Assembly (NCBI GenBank): GCA_023411375.1 | Contig: JAEYOW010000038.1 | Coordinates: forward strand, 62,001-126,000 | Source: Bacillota bacterium | GTDB taxonomy: Bacteria; Bacillota; Clostridia; Christensenellales; Aristaeellaceae | Direction: 5' to 3' | Length of the DNA stretch: 64,000 nt | Shown here: positions 32,994 through 40,858 of the stretch, one piece after another | Numbering within the stretch: position 1 is the stretch's first letter | How the letters are laid out: each line of letters starts with the position of its first letter | Made by a program: the position numbers and the translations under genes | Notes under the pieces: generated by a model | The model's input: the letters and a program-made list of their open reading frames with translations, nothing else | Database searches by the model: none | Told to the model about the DNA's origin: nothing

Positions 32994-33683
32994 TTGCTGC
33001 TTGAAAAGGTGATTTCCATTATGGCGGTGACCGCGTCTTTGCTGGATGGCGGCATGGATGCGGCGATGCCCGATAAAAATATTGATGGAACGGCTTTTCT
33101 GGTCAACCGCCAGCATGTAATCAGCGAGCTTTATGTACCCGAGGTGCGAAAGACAGACCTGTACGGCATGTCTCAAAGCATGCGCGAGGATGCGGCAACG
33201 GCGCTGGAGGAGCTTTTCGCGGCCGCTAAGGAAGAGGCCGGCTACTCGCTGTCAACCGTTTCCGGTTACCGCAGCTATTCCAAGCAGGCAACGATATATG
33301 CCAGAAAAAAGGCCAACACCGGCAGCGCGGAAAAGGCAGATCAGCTTGTTGCCAAGGCCGGCACCAGCGAGCATCAGCTGGGTTTGGCGATGGATATTGC
33401 AAAAAAGGGAAGCTCTCAGCTTAACGGCGGCTTCGGAAAGACGAAGGAAGGCCAGTGGGTGAACGAAAACGCCCACCGTTTCGGCTTCATCGTCCGCTAT
33501 CAGGAGGGCTATGAGGAGATAACGGGTTATAGCTACGAGCCTTGGCATGTCCGCTATGTCGGCAAGGAGCATGCCAAGGCGATATACGAATCAGGCGTTC
33601 CGATGGAGACGTATATCTCAGCCCACCGGTTGGAAATATGCGATTTTCTGATTCATCAAGTAACGAATGAGGTGCTCCCATGA
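32994..33683 (+). CDS. VanY-type D-alanyl-D-alanine carboxypeptidase
   Basis: The 229-residue peptidase M15B protein has SGYRSYSKQ, the zinc motif SEHQLGLAMD (His and Asp ligands) and EPWHVRYVG (catalytic Glu and third His ligand). It should trim the terminal D-Ala from peptidoglycan stem peptides. The start is uncertain: TTG at 32994 follows a GTGAGG site, and ATG at 33021 has AAGGTGA at 8 nt. The hydrophobic stretch VISIMAVTASLL is a weak signal or anchor. It overlaps the next carboxypeptidase gene by 4 nt, so the pair is co-translated. Confidence 0.88.
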   Translation: MLLEKVISIMAVTASLLDGGMDAAMPDKNIDGTAFLVNRQHVISELYVPEVRKTDLYGMSQSMREDAATALEELFAAAKEEAGYSLSTVSGYRSYSKQATIYARKKANTGSAEKADQLVAKAGTSEHQLGLAMDIAKKGSSQLNGGFGKTKEGQWVNENAHRFGFIVRYQEGYEEITGYSYEPWHVRYVGKEHAKAIYESGVPMETYISAHRLEICDFLIHQVTNEVLP

Positions 33684-34747
33684 AGAAGCTGATCTGTGGT
33701 ATCCTGGTGCTCGCGCTCTGCCTGACGTGTGTTTCCGCCCTTGCGGAAAATTCGTCCTCCCTTGATTTGCTTGACAGCGCGGAGGATAGCGCGCCCGCAA
33801 TAAGCGCCGGCGTGGAAGATGACGGCAGCGAAGGGAAAGCAGAGACGGACATGCCGCAGGATATGGCAGATTTGCCGCAGCCTGTCGCGGAGCCGGCGGA
33901 CGAGCAAAACGAGGGGGAGGGCGGCGCGGTACGCTGGACCTACCCGGTGTCGCTTGGCGCGCTGCAATCGCCTTATTTGATGCTTGTGAACGCAGATAAT
34001 CTTTTGGAGAAGGACTATGTGCCTGACCCGCTTGTGAAGGTCAGGAGTGTTAAGCGGGCCACCTCTGCGGACGTTTTCCTTGAGCAGACTGCGGCCCATG
34101 CGCTTGAGGATATGTTCGAGGCGGCTAAGCTGGTGACGGAATACACCTATATAAGCGTAAACTCAAAGGGCAATGAGATTGAAAAGACCGCCGAATACGG
34201 CGAAAACGGTATGACGCTCTTTTTAAAAAGCGGATACCGCAGCTACGGCACCCAGCAGACTACCTACTCCAACTATTTGGCGCGCAACAACAACGTAGAC
34301 GACGGCTATGTGGCCAAGCCCGGCTCAAGCGAGCACCAGACCGGCATCTGTGCCGATATCCTGAACGCTGATTATGCGGGGCGCGACCGAATGACGCAGG
34401 ATTTTAAATGGACGGCGGAAGCGCAATGGATGAAGGAGAACTGTGCCAACTTCGGCTTTATCCTCCGTTTTATGGAGGATAAGGAAGAAAAAACCGGCAT
34501 CAAATTCGAACCTTGGCATTTCCGTTATGTAGGCAAGGAGGCGGCGGGCTACATTATGTCCATGGGTCTGAGTCTGGAGGAGTTCAAGGCGGAAGCTGAT
34601 TTTGCGGTTGCGGAGTTTGTGGGCAAGGGCGGCGATATCGACGCGCAGGTCGCTTTTGAAATAAGCCGGCTGAACGCGCCGCCTGAAAGCGTGGTGCTGG
34701 ACGAGTATGGGGAGGATGGCGACGCGGAGGTTTCGCTTATCTTCTAA
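33680..34747 (+). CDS. VanY-type carboxypeptidase with signal peptide
   Basis: The 355-residue secreted protein has a signal peptide MKKLICGILVLALCLTCVSALA and an acidic, low-complexity region (about 25-80). The M15B domain follows, with SGYRSYGTQ, SEHQTGICADI (zinc ligands) and EPWHFRYVG. All catalytic residues are present. It is likely a D,D-carboxypeptidase acting in the wall, a paralogue of the overlapping upstream gene. The acidic linker could position it in the wall or bind cations. Stop is followed by the parA promoter. Confidence 0.9.
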   Translation: MKKLICGILVLALCLTCVSALAENSSSLDLLDSAEDSAPAISAGVEDDGSEGKAETDMPQDMADLPQPVAEPADEQNEGEGGAVRWTYPVSLGALQSPYLMLVNADNLLEKDYVPDPLVKVRSVKRATSADVFLEQTAAHALEDMFEAAKLVTEYTYISVNSKGNEIEKTAEYGENGMTLFLKSGYRSYGTQQTTYSNYLARNNNVDDGYVAKPGSSEHQTGICADILNADYAGRDRMTQDFKWTAEAQWMKENCANFGFILRFMEDKEEKTGIKFEPWHFRYVGKEAAGYIMSMGLSLEEFKAEADFAVAEFVGKGGDIDAQVAFEISRLNAPPESVVLDEYGEDGDAEVSLIF

Positions 34748-34779
34748 AATCTGTCCGGATCAAAATCATGCTTCTGCGC

Positions 34780-34808
34780 TTTACATTTGCATGTGAAAAA
34801 GGTACAAT
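34780..34808 (+). promoter_or_regulatory. Promoter for parA-parB
   Basis: TTTACA (34780-34785), a 17-nt spacer and TACAAT (34803-34808) lie about 45 nt before parA. Confidence 0.75.
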
Positions 34809-34856
34809 GTTTTATGGTGTAATAGCCGCACAAATGTAAGATGATGAGGGCTGATG

Positions 34857-35615
34857 ATGGGCAAGACGATCGCCATAACCAATCAGAAGGGCGGTGTGGG
34901 AAAAACCACAACCGCTATCAACCTGGCCGCATGCCTGGCGGAAGCGGGACAGCGCGTGCTGCTTGTGGATCTGGATCCGCAGGGCAACAGCACGAGCGGA
35001 CTTGGCATGCGCGCAGGCGCAAATTCCGTCTATGAGTCGCTGATGGGACGCGCGCCCGTTGCCGCGAGCGTGCTGGCGACGGGCGTGGACAGGCTGTCCC
35101 TCATCCCGGCGGATATCCGTTTGGCTGGGGCGGAGCTTGAGCTCGTGGACATGGAGGAGCGCGAATACCGCTTGAAGCGGGTGCTTAAAACCATCGAGAC
35201 CAATTTTGATTTTCTGTTTATTGATTGCCCGCCATCGCTTGGTCTGCTTACGCTTAACGCGCTTACGGCGTCGCAGCGTGTGCTTATTCCCATCCAGTGC
35301 GAGTATTATGCGCTGGAGGGAGTGTCCAGCCTGATGAACACCATCAACCGGGTAAAGCACACCTTCAACCCCGGCTTGGATATCGAGGGCGTGTTGCTCA
35401 CCATGCTGGATGGGCGCACCAACCTGAGCCTTCAGGTGGTTGATTCGGTCAAAAAGCATTTTAAGGCCAAGGTTTTCTCCACTGCGATTCCGCGTAACGT
35501 GCGTCTGGGCGAGGCGCCCAGCCACGGCGTGCCCATCCATCTGTACGATCCGCGCAGCCTTGGCGCGGACAGCTACCGCCAGCTGGCGCAGGAGGTTATG
35601 CAGCGCAACAAATAG
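34857..35615 (+). CDS. parA: Chromosome partition ATPase ParA (Soj)
   Basis: The 252-residue deviant-Walker ATPase has KGGVGKTT (residues 11-18), DLDPQGNST (A' motif) and IDCPPSLGLL. It lacks the N-terminal HTH of plasmid ParA, so it is the Soj/chromosomal class. It binds DNA non-specifically in the ATP state and acts with ParB in origin segregation and in control of DnaA. The ATG at 34857 is 6 nt after GAGGG, better than the ATG three bases before. parB follows after 40 nt. Confidence 0.95.
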   Translation: MGKTIAITNQKGGVGKTTTAINLAACLAEAGQRVLLVDLDPQGNSTSGLGMRAGANSVYESLMGRAPVAASVLATGVDRLSLIPADIRLAGAELELVDMEEREYRLKRVLKTIETNFDFLFIDCPPSLGLLTLNALTASQRVLIPIQCEYYALEGVSSLMNTINRVKHTFNPGLDIEGVLLTMLDGRTNLSLQVVDSVKKHFKAKVFSTAIPRNVRLGEAPSHGVPIHLYDPRSLGADSYRQLAQEVMQRNK

Positions 35616-35655
35616 CGGAGGAGATTCGTTAGATTTTCGTAAGGAGTAGGTGCGC

Positions 35656-36507
35656 ATGAAACGCGGTGGACTGGGTAGGGGCCTTGACGTGCTGCTGCCC
35701 CAAAGTGAAGAACTTTTGGAAACAGTGGTGCGGGACATCGCCATTGACGATATTGACCCTAATACCGCCCAGCCCAGGCGGGATTTTGACAAGGAGGCGT
35801 TGGAACAGCTGGCGGAAAGTATCCGTCAGGCCGGCGTGCTTTCACCCATCCTGGTGGTTGAAAATGGCATGCGTTACCGCATCGTAGCGGGCGAGCGCCG
35901 TTATCGCGCATCACGGCTGGCAGGGCTCAGCAGCGTGCCGTGCATCGTGCGCGACCTTACCACAGAGCAGCAGATGGAAGCCGCTCTGATCGAGAATTTA
36001 CAGCGCGAGGATCTAAACCCCATTGAAGAGGCCAACGCCATTAAAAGCCTGATGCAGGAATGCGGCTATACGCAGGAGCAGGCGGCGCAGAAGCTTGGTA
36101 AAAGCCGCCCGGCGATCGCCAACATGCTTCGCCTTTTGAACCTTCCCAAGGAAATCACCGAGCTGGTTGTTACCGGCGACCTGTCTGCCGGGCACGCGCG
36201 CGTGCTGGCAGGGCTGGAATCGGAAAGCCGGCAGCTGGAATTGGCACACCAATGCGTATTACATGAGTATAGTGTGCGCAAACTGGAAGAGATGGCCAAA
36301 GCCCGGCCGGAAACCGAGCCGGTAAAAGCCGCGGCGGCCAAGCCGCTTACGCCGGAGCTTCACACGCTCCAAAACGCGCTTAGGGAGGCGCTGGGCGTCA
36401 AAACCACGCTCAACGGCACGGAAAAAAAGGGAAAGATTACACTTTCCTATAACAGTGCCGAGGAATTGGAACACCTGTACGAGGTGATCGGACGGCTCCT
36501 GATGTAA
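35656..36507 (+). CDS. parB: Chromosome partition protein ParB (Spo0J)
   Basis: The 283-residue protein begins KRGGLGRGLDVLLP, a ParA-stimulating N-terminus. It then has the CTPase/ParB-N motifs IDPNTAQPRRDFD, AGERRYRASRLAG and ENLQREDLNPIEEA. The HTH QEQAAQKLGKSRPAIANMLRLLNLP recognises parS, and a C-terminal dimer domain follows. GERR is the CTP-binding arginine motif. ATG at 35656 has AAGGAG at 9 nt; the GTG six bases upstream is too close. I did not find a canonical parS by eye in this window. The locus lacks the usual rsmG/mnmG/yidC neighbours of oriC-linked parAB. Confidence 0.94.
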   Translation: MKRGGLGRGLDVLLPQSEELLETVVRDIAIDDIDPNTAQPRRDFDKEALEQLAESIRQAGVLSPILVVENGMRYRIVAGERRYRASRLAGLSSVPCIVRDLTTEQQMEAALIENLQREDLNPIEEANAIKSLMQECGYTQEQAAQKLGKSRPAIANMLRLLNLPKEITELVVTGDLSAGHARVLAGLESESRQLELAHQCVLHEYSVRKLEEMAKARPETEPVKAAAAKPLTPELHTLQNALREALGVKTTLNGTEKKGKITLSYNSAEELEHLYEVIGRLLM

Positions 36508-36545
36508 AGCCGGACGGAGCTTATGCACAGAAAAGGTGGTATCGT

Positions 36546-37742
36546 ATGCGTATCAACTCCAACAAGAAGATCCACAAGATGAAGCGCGACCCATACAAGA
36601 CGCTTCTTCGCGCGGCGGGCATTCTGGCGATTGTCGTGGTCGTGGGCATCGGTATCTTTTACCTTTGCTCCCTGGCAGTTACGAATGATTATGTGACCAA
36701 GCGGAACGCGATCGAGAAGCAAAACGCGGAGGCCGAGGTGGAGTTCAACGCGAAGATGAACGCGCTGCGCAGCAATCAGAACGCGACGCTCGACCCTGAG
36801 ACGGGCGAGATAACGTCCGCCGACCTTCCCTTCTGGGAAGCCACCATCGAGGAGCGCCAGTGGCGCATCGAGGATGAGGGAACGGCGGGCCTTGAAAACA
36901 CCGGAACCGTTACGTTGGAGCGCTCTGCTCTGCTTACAGGCGGGCTGTTGCTGGTCAATGCCTGGCATGCGCTGCCTTATGATTTCTCCGATGCGGATCT
37001 GGTCAGCGTTGGAACCGCGAGCGGTTATAAAATACCGGTACAGAATGCAAGCGTCCGGCTTTTTCCCGCCGCGTATGACGCGCTGTCCGAAATGCTCAAT
37101 GCGGCCAATGAAGCCGGACTTGAGCATTATATCGTCCGAGAGGCTTACCGCACCAACGACGAGCAGACCTCCCTGTTTAATGACGAGATGGCGTCGCTGA
37201 GCGAGAAATACAGCGGGGACATTCTGATTGAGCAAGCGAAGAAGCGGGTGAACTACCCCGGCACAAGCGAGTATCAGACGGGCATGTCCTTCCGGATGGA
37301 CCTTTATAACAAGGAAAACAAGGACGGCGTGAACAACCTGAAGTTTCAGGAATCCAAGCAAGGTGAGTGGTTTACGGAAAACGCGTGGAAGTATGGCGTT
37401 ATCTTCCGTTTTCCCGTGGCGGATTTCCCCAACTCATCCTGGGAGGATAAGAGCTACAAGACCGCCGTTTCCTCGCGGATGAACCTGTACCGCTATGTGG
37501 GTCCCGCGCACGCCGCCGCGATGCGGATTATGGATTACTGTCTGGAGGAATATGTTGAGTTCCTCGTAAACCACCCGCATATCTGTATCTATCAGGACGG
37601 CGCGCTAAAATATGAAATCGTGCGCATTAACATGAATGAGGGCGATACCTCGTTTGCGTTGCCCGTGCCCAATCCTGCCAGCGACTATCAGGCCAGCATG
37701 GATAACATGGGTGGTATCGTGATGGCGTATACCTATAACTAA
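36546..37742 (+). CDS. Membrane-anchored VanY-like protein lacking metal-site residues
   Basis: The 398-residue protein has one membrane anchor (about 24-46), an extracytoplasmic helical region, and a domain clearly related to the M15B carboxypeptidases upstream. The landmarks align, but the catalytic ones are replaced. SEHQTGxAxD reads SEYQTGMSFRMD (ligands His to Tyr and Asp to Arg), and EPWHxRYVG reads RMNLYRYVG (catalytic Glu to Arg, His ligand to Leu). Zinc binding and catalysis should be lost. It may bind stem peptides or recruit partners. AAGGTGG precedes the ATG. It starts 38 nt after parB and is probably co-transcribed with it. Confidence 0.85.
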   Translation: MRINSNKKIHKMKRDPYKTLLRAAGILAIVVVVGIGIFYLCSLAVTNDYVTKRNAIEKQNAEAEVEFNAKMNALRSNQNATLDPETGEITSADLPFWEATIEERQWRIEDEGTAGLENTGTVTLERSALLTGGLLLVNAWHALPYDFSDADLVSVGTASGYKIPVQNASVRLFPAAYDALSEMLNAANEAGLEHYIVREAYRTNDEQTSLFNDEMASLSEKYSGDILIEQAKKRVNYPGTSEYQTGMSFRMDLYNKENKDGVNNLKFQESKQGEWFTENAWKYGVIFRFPVADFPNSSWEDKSYKTAVSSRMNLYRYVGPAHAAAMRIMDYCLEEYVEFLVNHPHICIYQDGALKYEIVRINMNEGDTSFALPVPNPASDYQASMDNMGGIVMAYTYN

Positions 37743-37771
37743 AGCGGAAAGTATAAAAATATAAAAAGACC

Positions 37772-37808
37772 GGCCGCCCACTTGCCTTTGGCATATGGGC
37801 GGCCGCTT
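37772..37808 (-). terminator. Terminator of the ybaK unit
   Basis: GGCCGCCCA pairs with TGGGCGGCC around a 14-nt loop. On the minus strand it is followed by TCTTTTTAT, so it ends the minus-strand transcript and may also serve the convergent gene. Confidence 0.7.
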
Positions 37809-37844
37809 AAGCGTGCTGAATGCAAAATACGCAGCGAAGGGTAT

Positions 37845-38315
37845 TTATGCGGTCACTGCTGCAACGGAATAATCAACAACAAGTTTAAGGTCTTCGGGTT
37901 TCATCTCCACCTGAAAGCCGATTTTGCCGGCGCTGAACATAACCGTATCGCACAGCAGAACGGTTTCGTCCACCACGGTGGGAAAGGTCTTTTTCATACC
38001 AATGGGGGAACAGCCGCCGTGTACATAGCCTGTGAGGGGGAGGAGCTCCTTGCTTTTGAGCATCTCAATGCTTTTTTCACCGACAGCTGCGGCAGCCTTT
38101 TTAAGGGAAAGCTCCTGAGCTACAGGGATAACAAATACATAATACTTTTTGGAAGCGCCTACCGTCACCAGCGTTTTAAAAACATGCGAGGGGTCCTGAC
38201 CAAGCAGCCCAGCAACCTCCACGCCGCTTACGGCGGATGGTGCGGAATAGGCGTGGGACAGATAGGGCAGCTTCAAACTATCCATAATACGCATCACGTT
38301 GGTTTTTTGCCCCAA
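37845..38315 (-). CDS. ybaK: YbaK/EbsC aminoacyl-tRNA deacylase (Cys-tRNA-Pro type)
   Basis: The 156-residue protein has the YbaK fold signatures: the catalytic Lys in VFKTLVTVG, PVAQELSLKKAAAAVG, and the GGCSPIGMKK loop. It hydrolyses Cys-tRNA-Pro, or other mischarged tRNA, in the cytoplasm. The start is TTG at 38315 with an AAGGG site at 7 nt; no ATG fits. It lies 36 nt downstream of the Pro/Gln-rich membrane protein gene and probably shares its transcript. Confidence 0.92.
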   Translation of the reverse strand: MGQKTNVMRIMDSLKLPYLSHAYSAPSAVSGVEVAGLLGQDPSHVFKTLVTVGASKKYYVFVIPVAQELSLKKAAAAVGEKSIEMLKSKELLPLTGYVHGGCSPIGMKKTFPTVVDETVLLCDTVMFSAGKIGFQVEMKPEDLKLVVDYSVAAVTA

Positions 38316-38351
38316 GGCAAATCCCTTCTTTGGTAAAACGTCGAATTGAGC

Positions 38352-40118
38352 TTACTGTGTTGAAAGCGCCTGCGTGGGCGCCCCGCATTCCAGACAGGGT
38401 TGAGACGGAAGGTCGCCCGTTCCAAGTTCGCTGTACAGGAAGCTTCCGGTCAGCGGAAGATATTTGGAATCAACTTTCGGGCAATTGGGGTCCGCATGAT
38501 AGAATTTTCCACCGTCAAGGTTGTAGTACAGCTTGGTATCACCGGGCGGCACCGGCGTTACCGTGGTGCGCGGAGGCTCGGTCGAAAGGCCGCTGACGTT
38601 TGAATCGTTAACGGTGTTTTCCTCGCTGGACTTAATCTCGTCGTTTGTGGCGAGGGAGTTGGGGTCAACGTACCATTCGCCGCCCTCCTTCACCATCAGC
38701 ACCATAAAGCGGTACAGGGTCGGGTCTTTGCCATTGTTTTTATTAATGCTGGCCGTCATGGTAACGGTGCGGCTGCTGTCCTCGTCGGTGCCGGAAATGT
38801 CCTCAATCTCAAACGTCTCGGGCGTTCGGTTAGCCAGGACGATAAAGAGCTGAGAAGACGGGTTGTCCTGCGCGCTGGCCCAGCTGGGTTGCACATAGCT
38901 GACCATTTCGGGCGTATTATTGACCTGCCAGAGCGTCATAAAGGCGGTCAAGCGCTCCTCCGCTTCAGACGGACCCTGGTTCATCGGGGAAGGCGTTTGG
39001 GTGGGCGCTTCTGTCGGCGCGACCACAGCGGCGGCTCCGCCGCCGTTCGGCGCCTGGGTGGTTTGGGTGCTTGGCTGTTGATTGCCCGCGTTTGCGCCTA
39101 CCTGTTGAACATCACGTCCGCCCTGCATCATCATCGCGATGGTTACGATGCATAGCGCGACGTATACCACGCTTACCACAAGACGCGTGGAGGAGGTAAA
39201 CATCTGCCTGTACCACATGCCGCCAAGTCCGCATACGCTCAACGCTAAAAAGAGATAACGGATAAAATCAAGGCTGCTTGGCACAAAGAGACAGGGAATG
39301 AAGAGAAGCGGAAGAACGCCAAACAGAAAGACCGTCCAGAGCTTGTTGGCGTCCGTGCTTTCCCGTTTTTTTGGCTGCGCTGGCGTACGCACGTTAAACA
39401 TGGGAGGCGGCTGCATACCGCCGGCACCCTGCGGCATGGGCTGCATGGGAGGAAACATCTGCCCTTGCTGGCCAAACGGCTGAAATCCCATCCCGGGCTG
39501 TGGCATAGGAGGATTCTGCGGCATGCCAGTAAACATGGGACCCGGCTGATTCATCCCCGGAAAGGCAGCGGGCTGGATGGCGGGACGTTGCGCGCCGGTC
39601 TGCTGCATAACCGGTTGCTGCTGGGGATGCTGGACGGCAGGCGGCACATATCCCTGGCTTCGCGGTGAAAAACCGGAGCCCGCGCCGCCGACGGAAGGCG
39701 CGCTGTTGCCCAATGGCCGCGGCATGCCGTTGTGCGGCTGCATGGGCATTTGCGGTTGCATGGGCATCTGGGGCATCCCGCCCATCCCGCCTGTGGGGCG
39801 GATAAAATTGGGCGTCGCCAGAGGAACCTGCGCCGTCTGCTGCATGGGGGGCATCATTTGCGGAATATTCGGGTTTTGCTGAAAATATGGATTGATGGGA
39901 AATGCTGGACCGCCCTGGGCAAAATTCGGCTGACCAAAGCTGGACTGTTGCGTGGGCGCGGAAAAAAGCTGCTGAGGCGGAAAGGCCGGAGTGGCCTCGG
40001 GAGCCTGCGTAAAATCCGGCGCCTCGGGAACTTTCTGGGCCGCCGGCTTTTTGAATAGGCCGCGCTTTTGCATGCCGTAGGTGGGCGTCGAGGCATATTT
40101 CATCCGGTTTGCGTTCAT
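38352..40118 (-). CDS. Pro/Gln/Met-rich membrane protein with C-terminal Cys-His motif
   Basis: The 588-residue protein has an unusual build. Residues 1 to about 245 are low-complexity, rich in Pro, Gln, Met, Gly and Phe (e.g. MPQMPMQPQMPMQP), and probably disordered and cytoplasmic. Three hydrophobic segments follow near 262-345. A Thr/Pro/Gln linker leads to an extracytoplasmic domain (about 385-500) resembling a general lipoprotein/NTF2-like fold. The tail YHADPNCPKVDSKYLPLTGSFLYSELGTG ends in PCLECG, a His-Cys-Cys-Cys set like the small Ada-type metal-binding tails. No named family is recognised. It is transcribed with ybaK. Confidence 0.8.
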   Translation of the reverse strand: MNANRMKYASTPTYGMQKRGLFKKPAAQKVPEAPDFTQAPEATPAFPPQQLFSAPTQQSSFGQPNFAQGGPAFPINPYFQQNPNIPQMMPPMQQTAQVPLATPNFIRPTGGMGGMPQMPMQPQMPMQPHNGMPRPLGNSAPSVGGAGSGFSPRSQGYVPPAVQHPQQQPVMQQTGAQRPAIQPAAFPGMNQPGPMFTGMPQNPPMPQPGMGFQPFGQQGQMFPPMQPMPQGAGGMQPPPMFNVRTPAQPKKRESTDANKLWTVFLFGVLPLLFIPCLFVPSSLDFIRYLFLALSVCGLGGMWYRQMFTSSTRLVVSVVYVALCIVTIAMMMQGGRDVQQVGANAGNQQPSTQTTQAPNGGGAAAVVAPTEAPTQTPSPMNQGPSEAEERLTAFMTLWQVNNTPEMVSYVQPSWASAQDNPSSQLFIVLANRTPETFEIEDISGTDEDSSRTVTMTASINKNNGKDPTLYRFMVLMVKEGGEWYVDPNSLATNDEIKSSEENTVNDSNVSGLSTEPPRTTVTPVPPGDTKLYYNLDGGKFYHADPNCPKVDSKYLPLTGSFLYSELGTGDLPSQPCLECGAPTQALSTQ

Positions 40119-40183
40119 GCTACATCTCCTTAACCGTGGGTCCGGTGTTCAAACAGAGTGCGCCGCTGCGCAAACTCCATCCT

Positions 40184-40399
40184 ATTATAACACATATTGC
40201 ACCTTTGTAAACAGAAAGGCGGGCACATATGAAATAAAAATGACAAACAAATGACAAAAGATGGGCACTTTAAGTTTAAAAGGCGGGTTTGGATAGGTCT
40301 GCACAGGCACTTCCTGGAAACATGCTAAGAGGTGTAACAAATCACAGGCAGAAAACCTTTGATGAATGAGTTGCGAAATTGCGCGCAATCATGTATAAT
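40184..40399. promoter_or_regulatory. Divergent promoters between the Pro-rich gene and asp23
   Basis: On the minus strand TTTACA (40211-40206), 16 nt and TATAAT (40189-40184) drive the Pro-rich gene. On the plus strand TTGCGA (40371-40376), 17 nt and TATAAT (40394-40399) drive asp23-fakA-recG. Between them are direct repeats AAATGACAAA at 40238 and 40249, and no gene. Confidence 0.8.
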
Positions 40400-40479
40400 T
40401 ACCATGACCTGTTATGCATATGCGCAATAGGCCAGCATTGTGGGCGGGAGGTCCGCCGCGCAAGGAGGCAAAGGACTTT

Positions 40480-40830
40480 ATGGAATGCAAGATCAAAAAT
40501 GACATAGGCACGATCTACATCACTGAGGATGTAATGCTCAAGGTGGTCGGCTATGCCGCGCTGGAATGTTACGGTATTGTTGCCATGTCCAGCAAGCGCG
40601 CCAAGGACGGCCTTGTGCAGTGGCTTGGGCGGGAAAACCTGTCCAAGGGCGTACAGCTCAGGCTGGTGGACGACATGCTTGACGTCGACCTGTTTATTAT
40701 CGTGGAATATGGCATCTCCATCGCGGAGGTTTGCAAGACCATCGTGGAAACGGTGCGCTACAAGCTGGAAAGCATGACGGGCGTGAAGGTGCGCCGCGTA
40801 AACATCTCTGTTGAGGGCGTTCGCGTCTAA
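40480..40830 (+). CDS. Asp23/YloU family envelope stress protein
   Basis: The 116-residue protein fits the Asp23 (DUF322) family. It has an N-terminal IGTIYITEDVMLKVVGYAALECYGIVAMS, then VQLRLVDDMLDVDLFIIVEYGISIAEVCKTIVETVRYKLESMTG and VRRVNISVEGVRV. Asp23 proteins are small cytosolic factors that assemble near the membrane and affect envelope homeostasis. It precedes fakA and recG, the same order as yloU-yloV-recG in Bacillus. The ATG at 40480 is behind AAGGAGG; longer frames to 40414 are unlikely. Confidence 0.93.
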   Translation: MECKIKNDIGTIYITEDVMLKVVGYAALECYGIVAMSSKRAKDGLVQWLGRENLSKGVQLRLVDDMLDVDLFIIVEYGISIAEVCKTIVETVRYKLESMTGVKVRRVNISVEGVRV

Positions 40831-40858
40831 TTTACTAGCGTGTCGGGAGGAAAAACCT

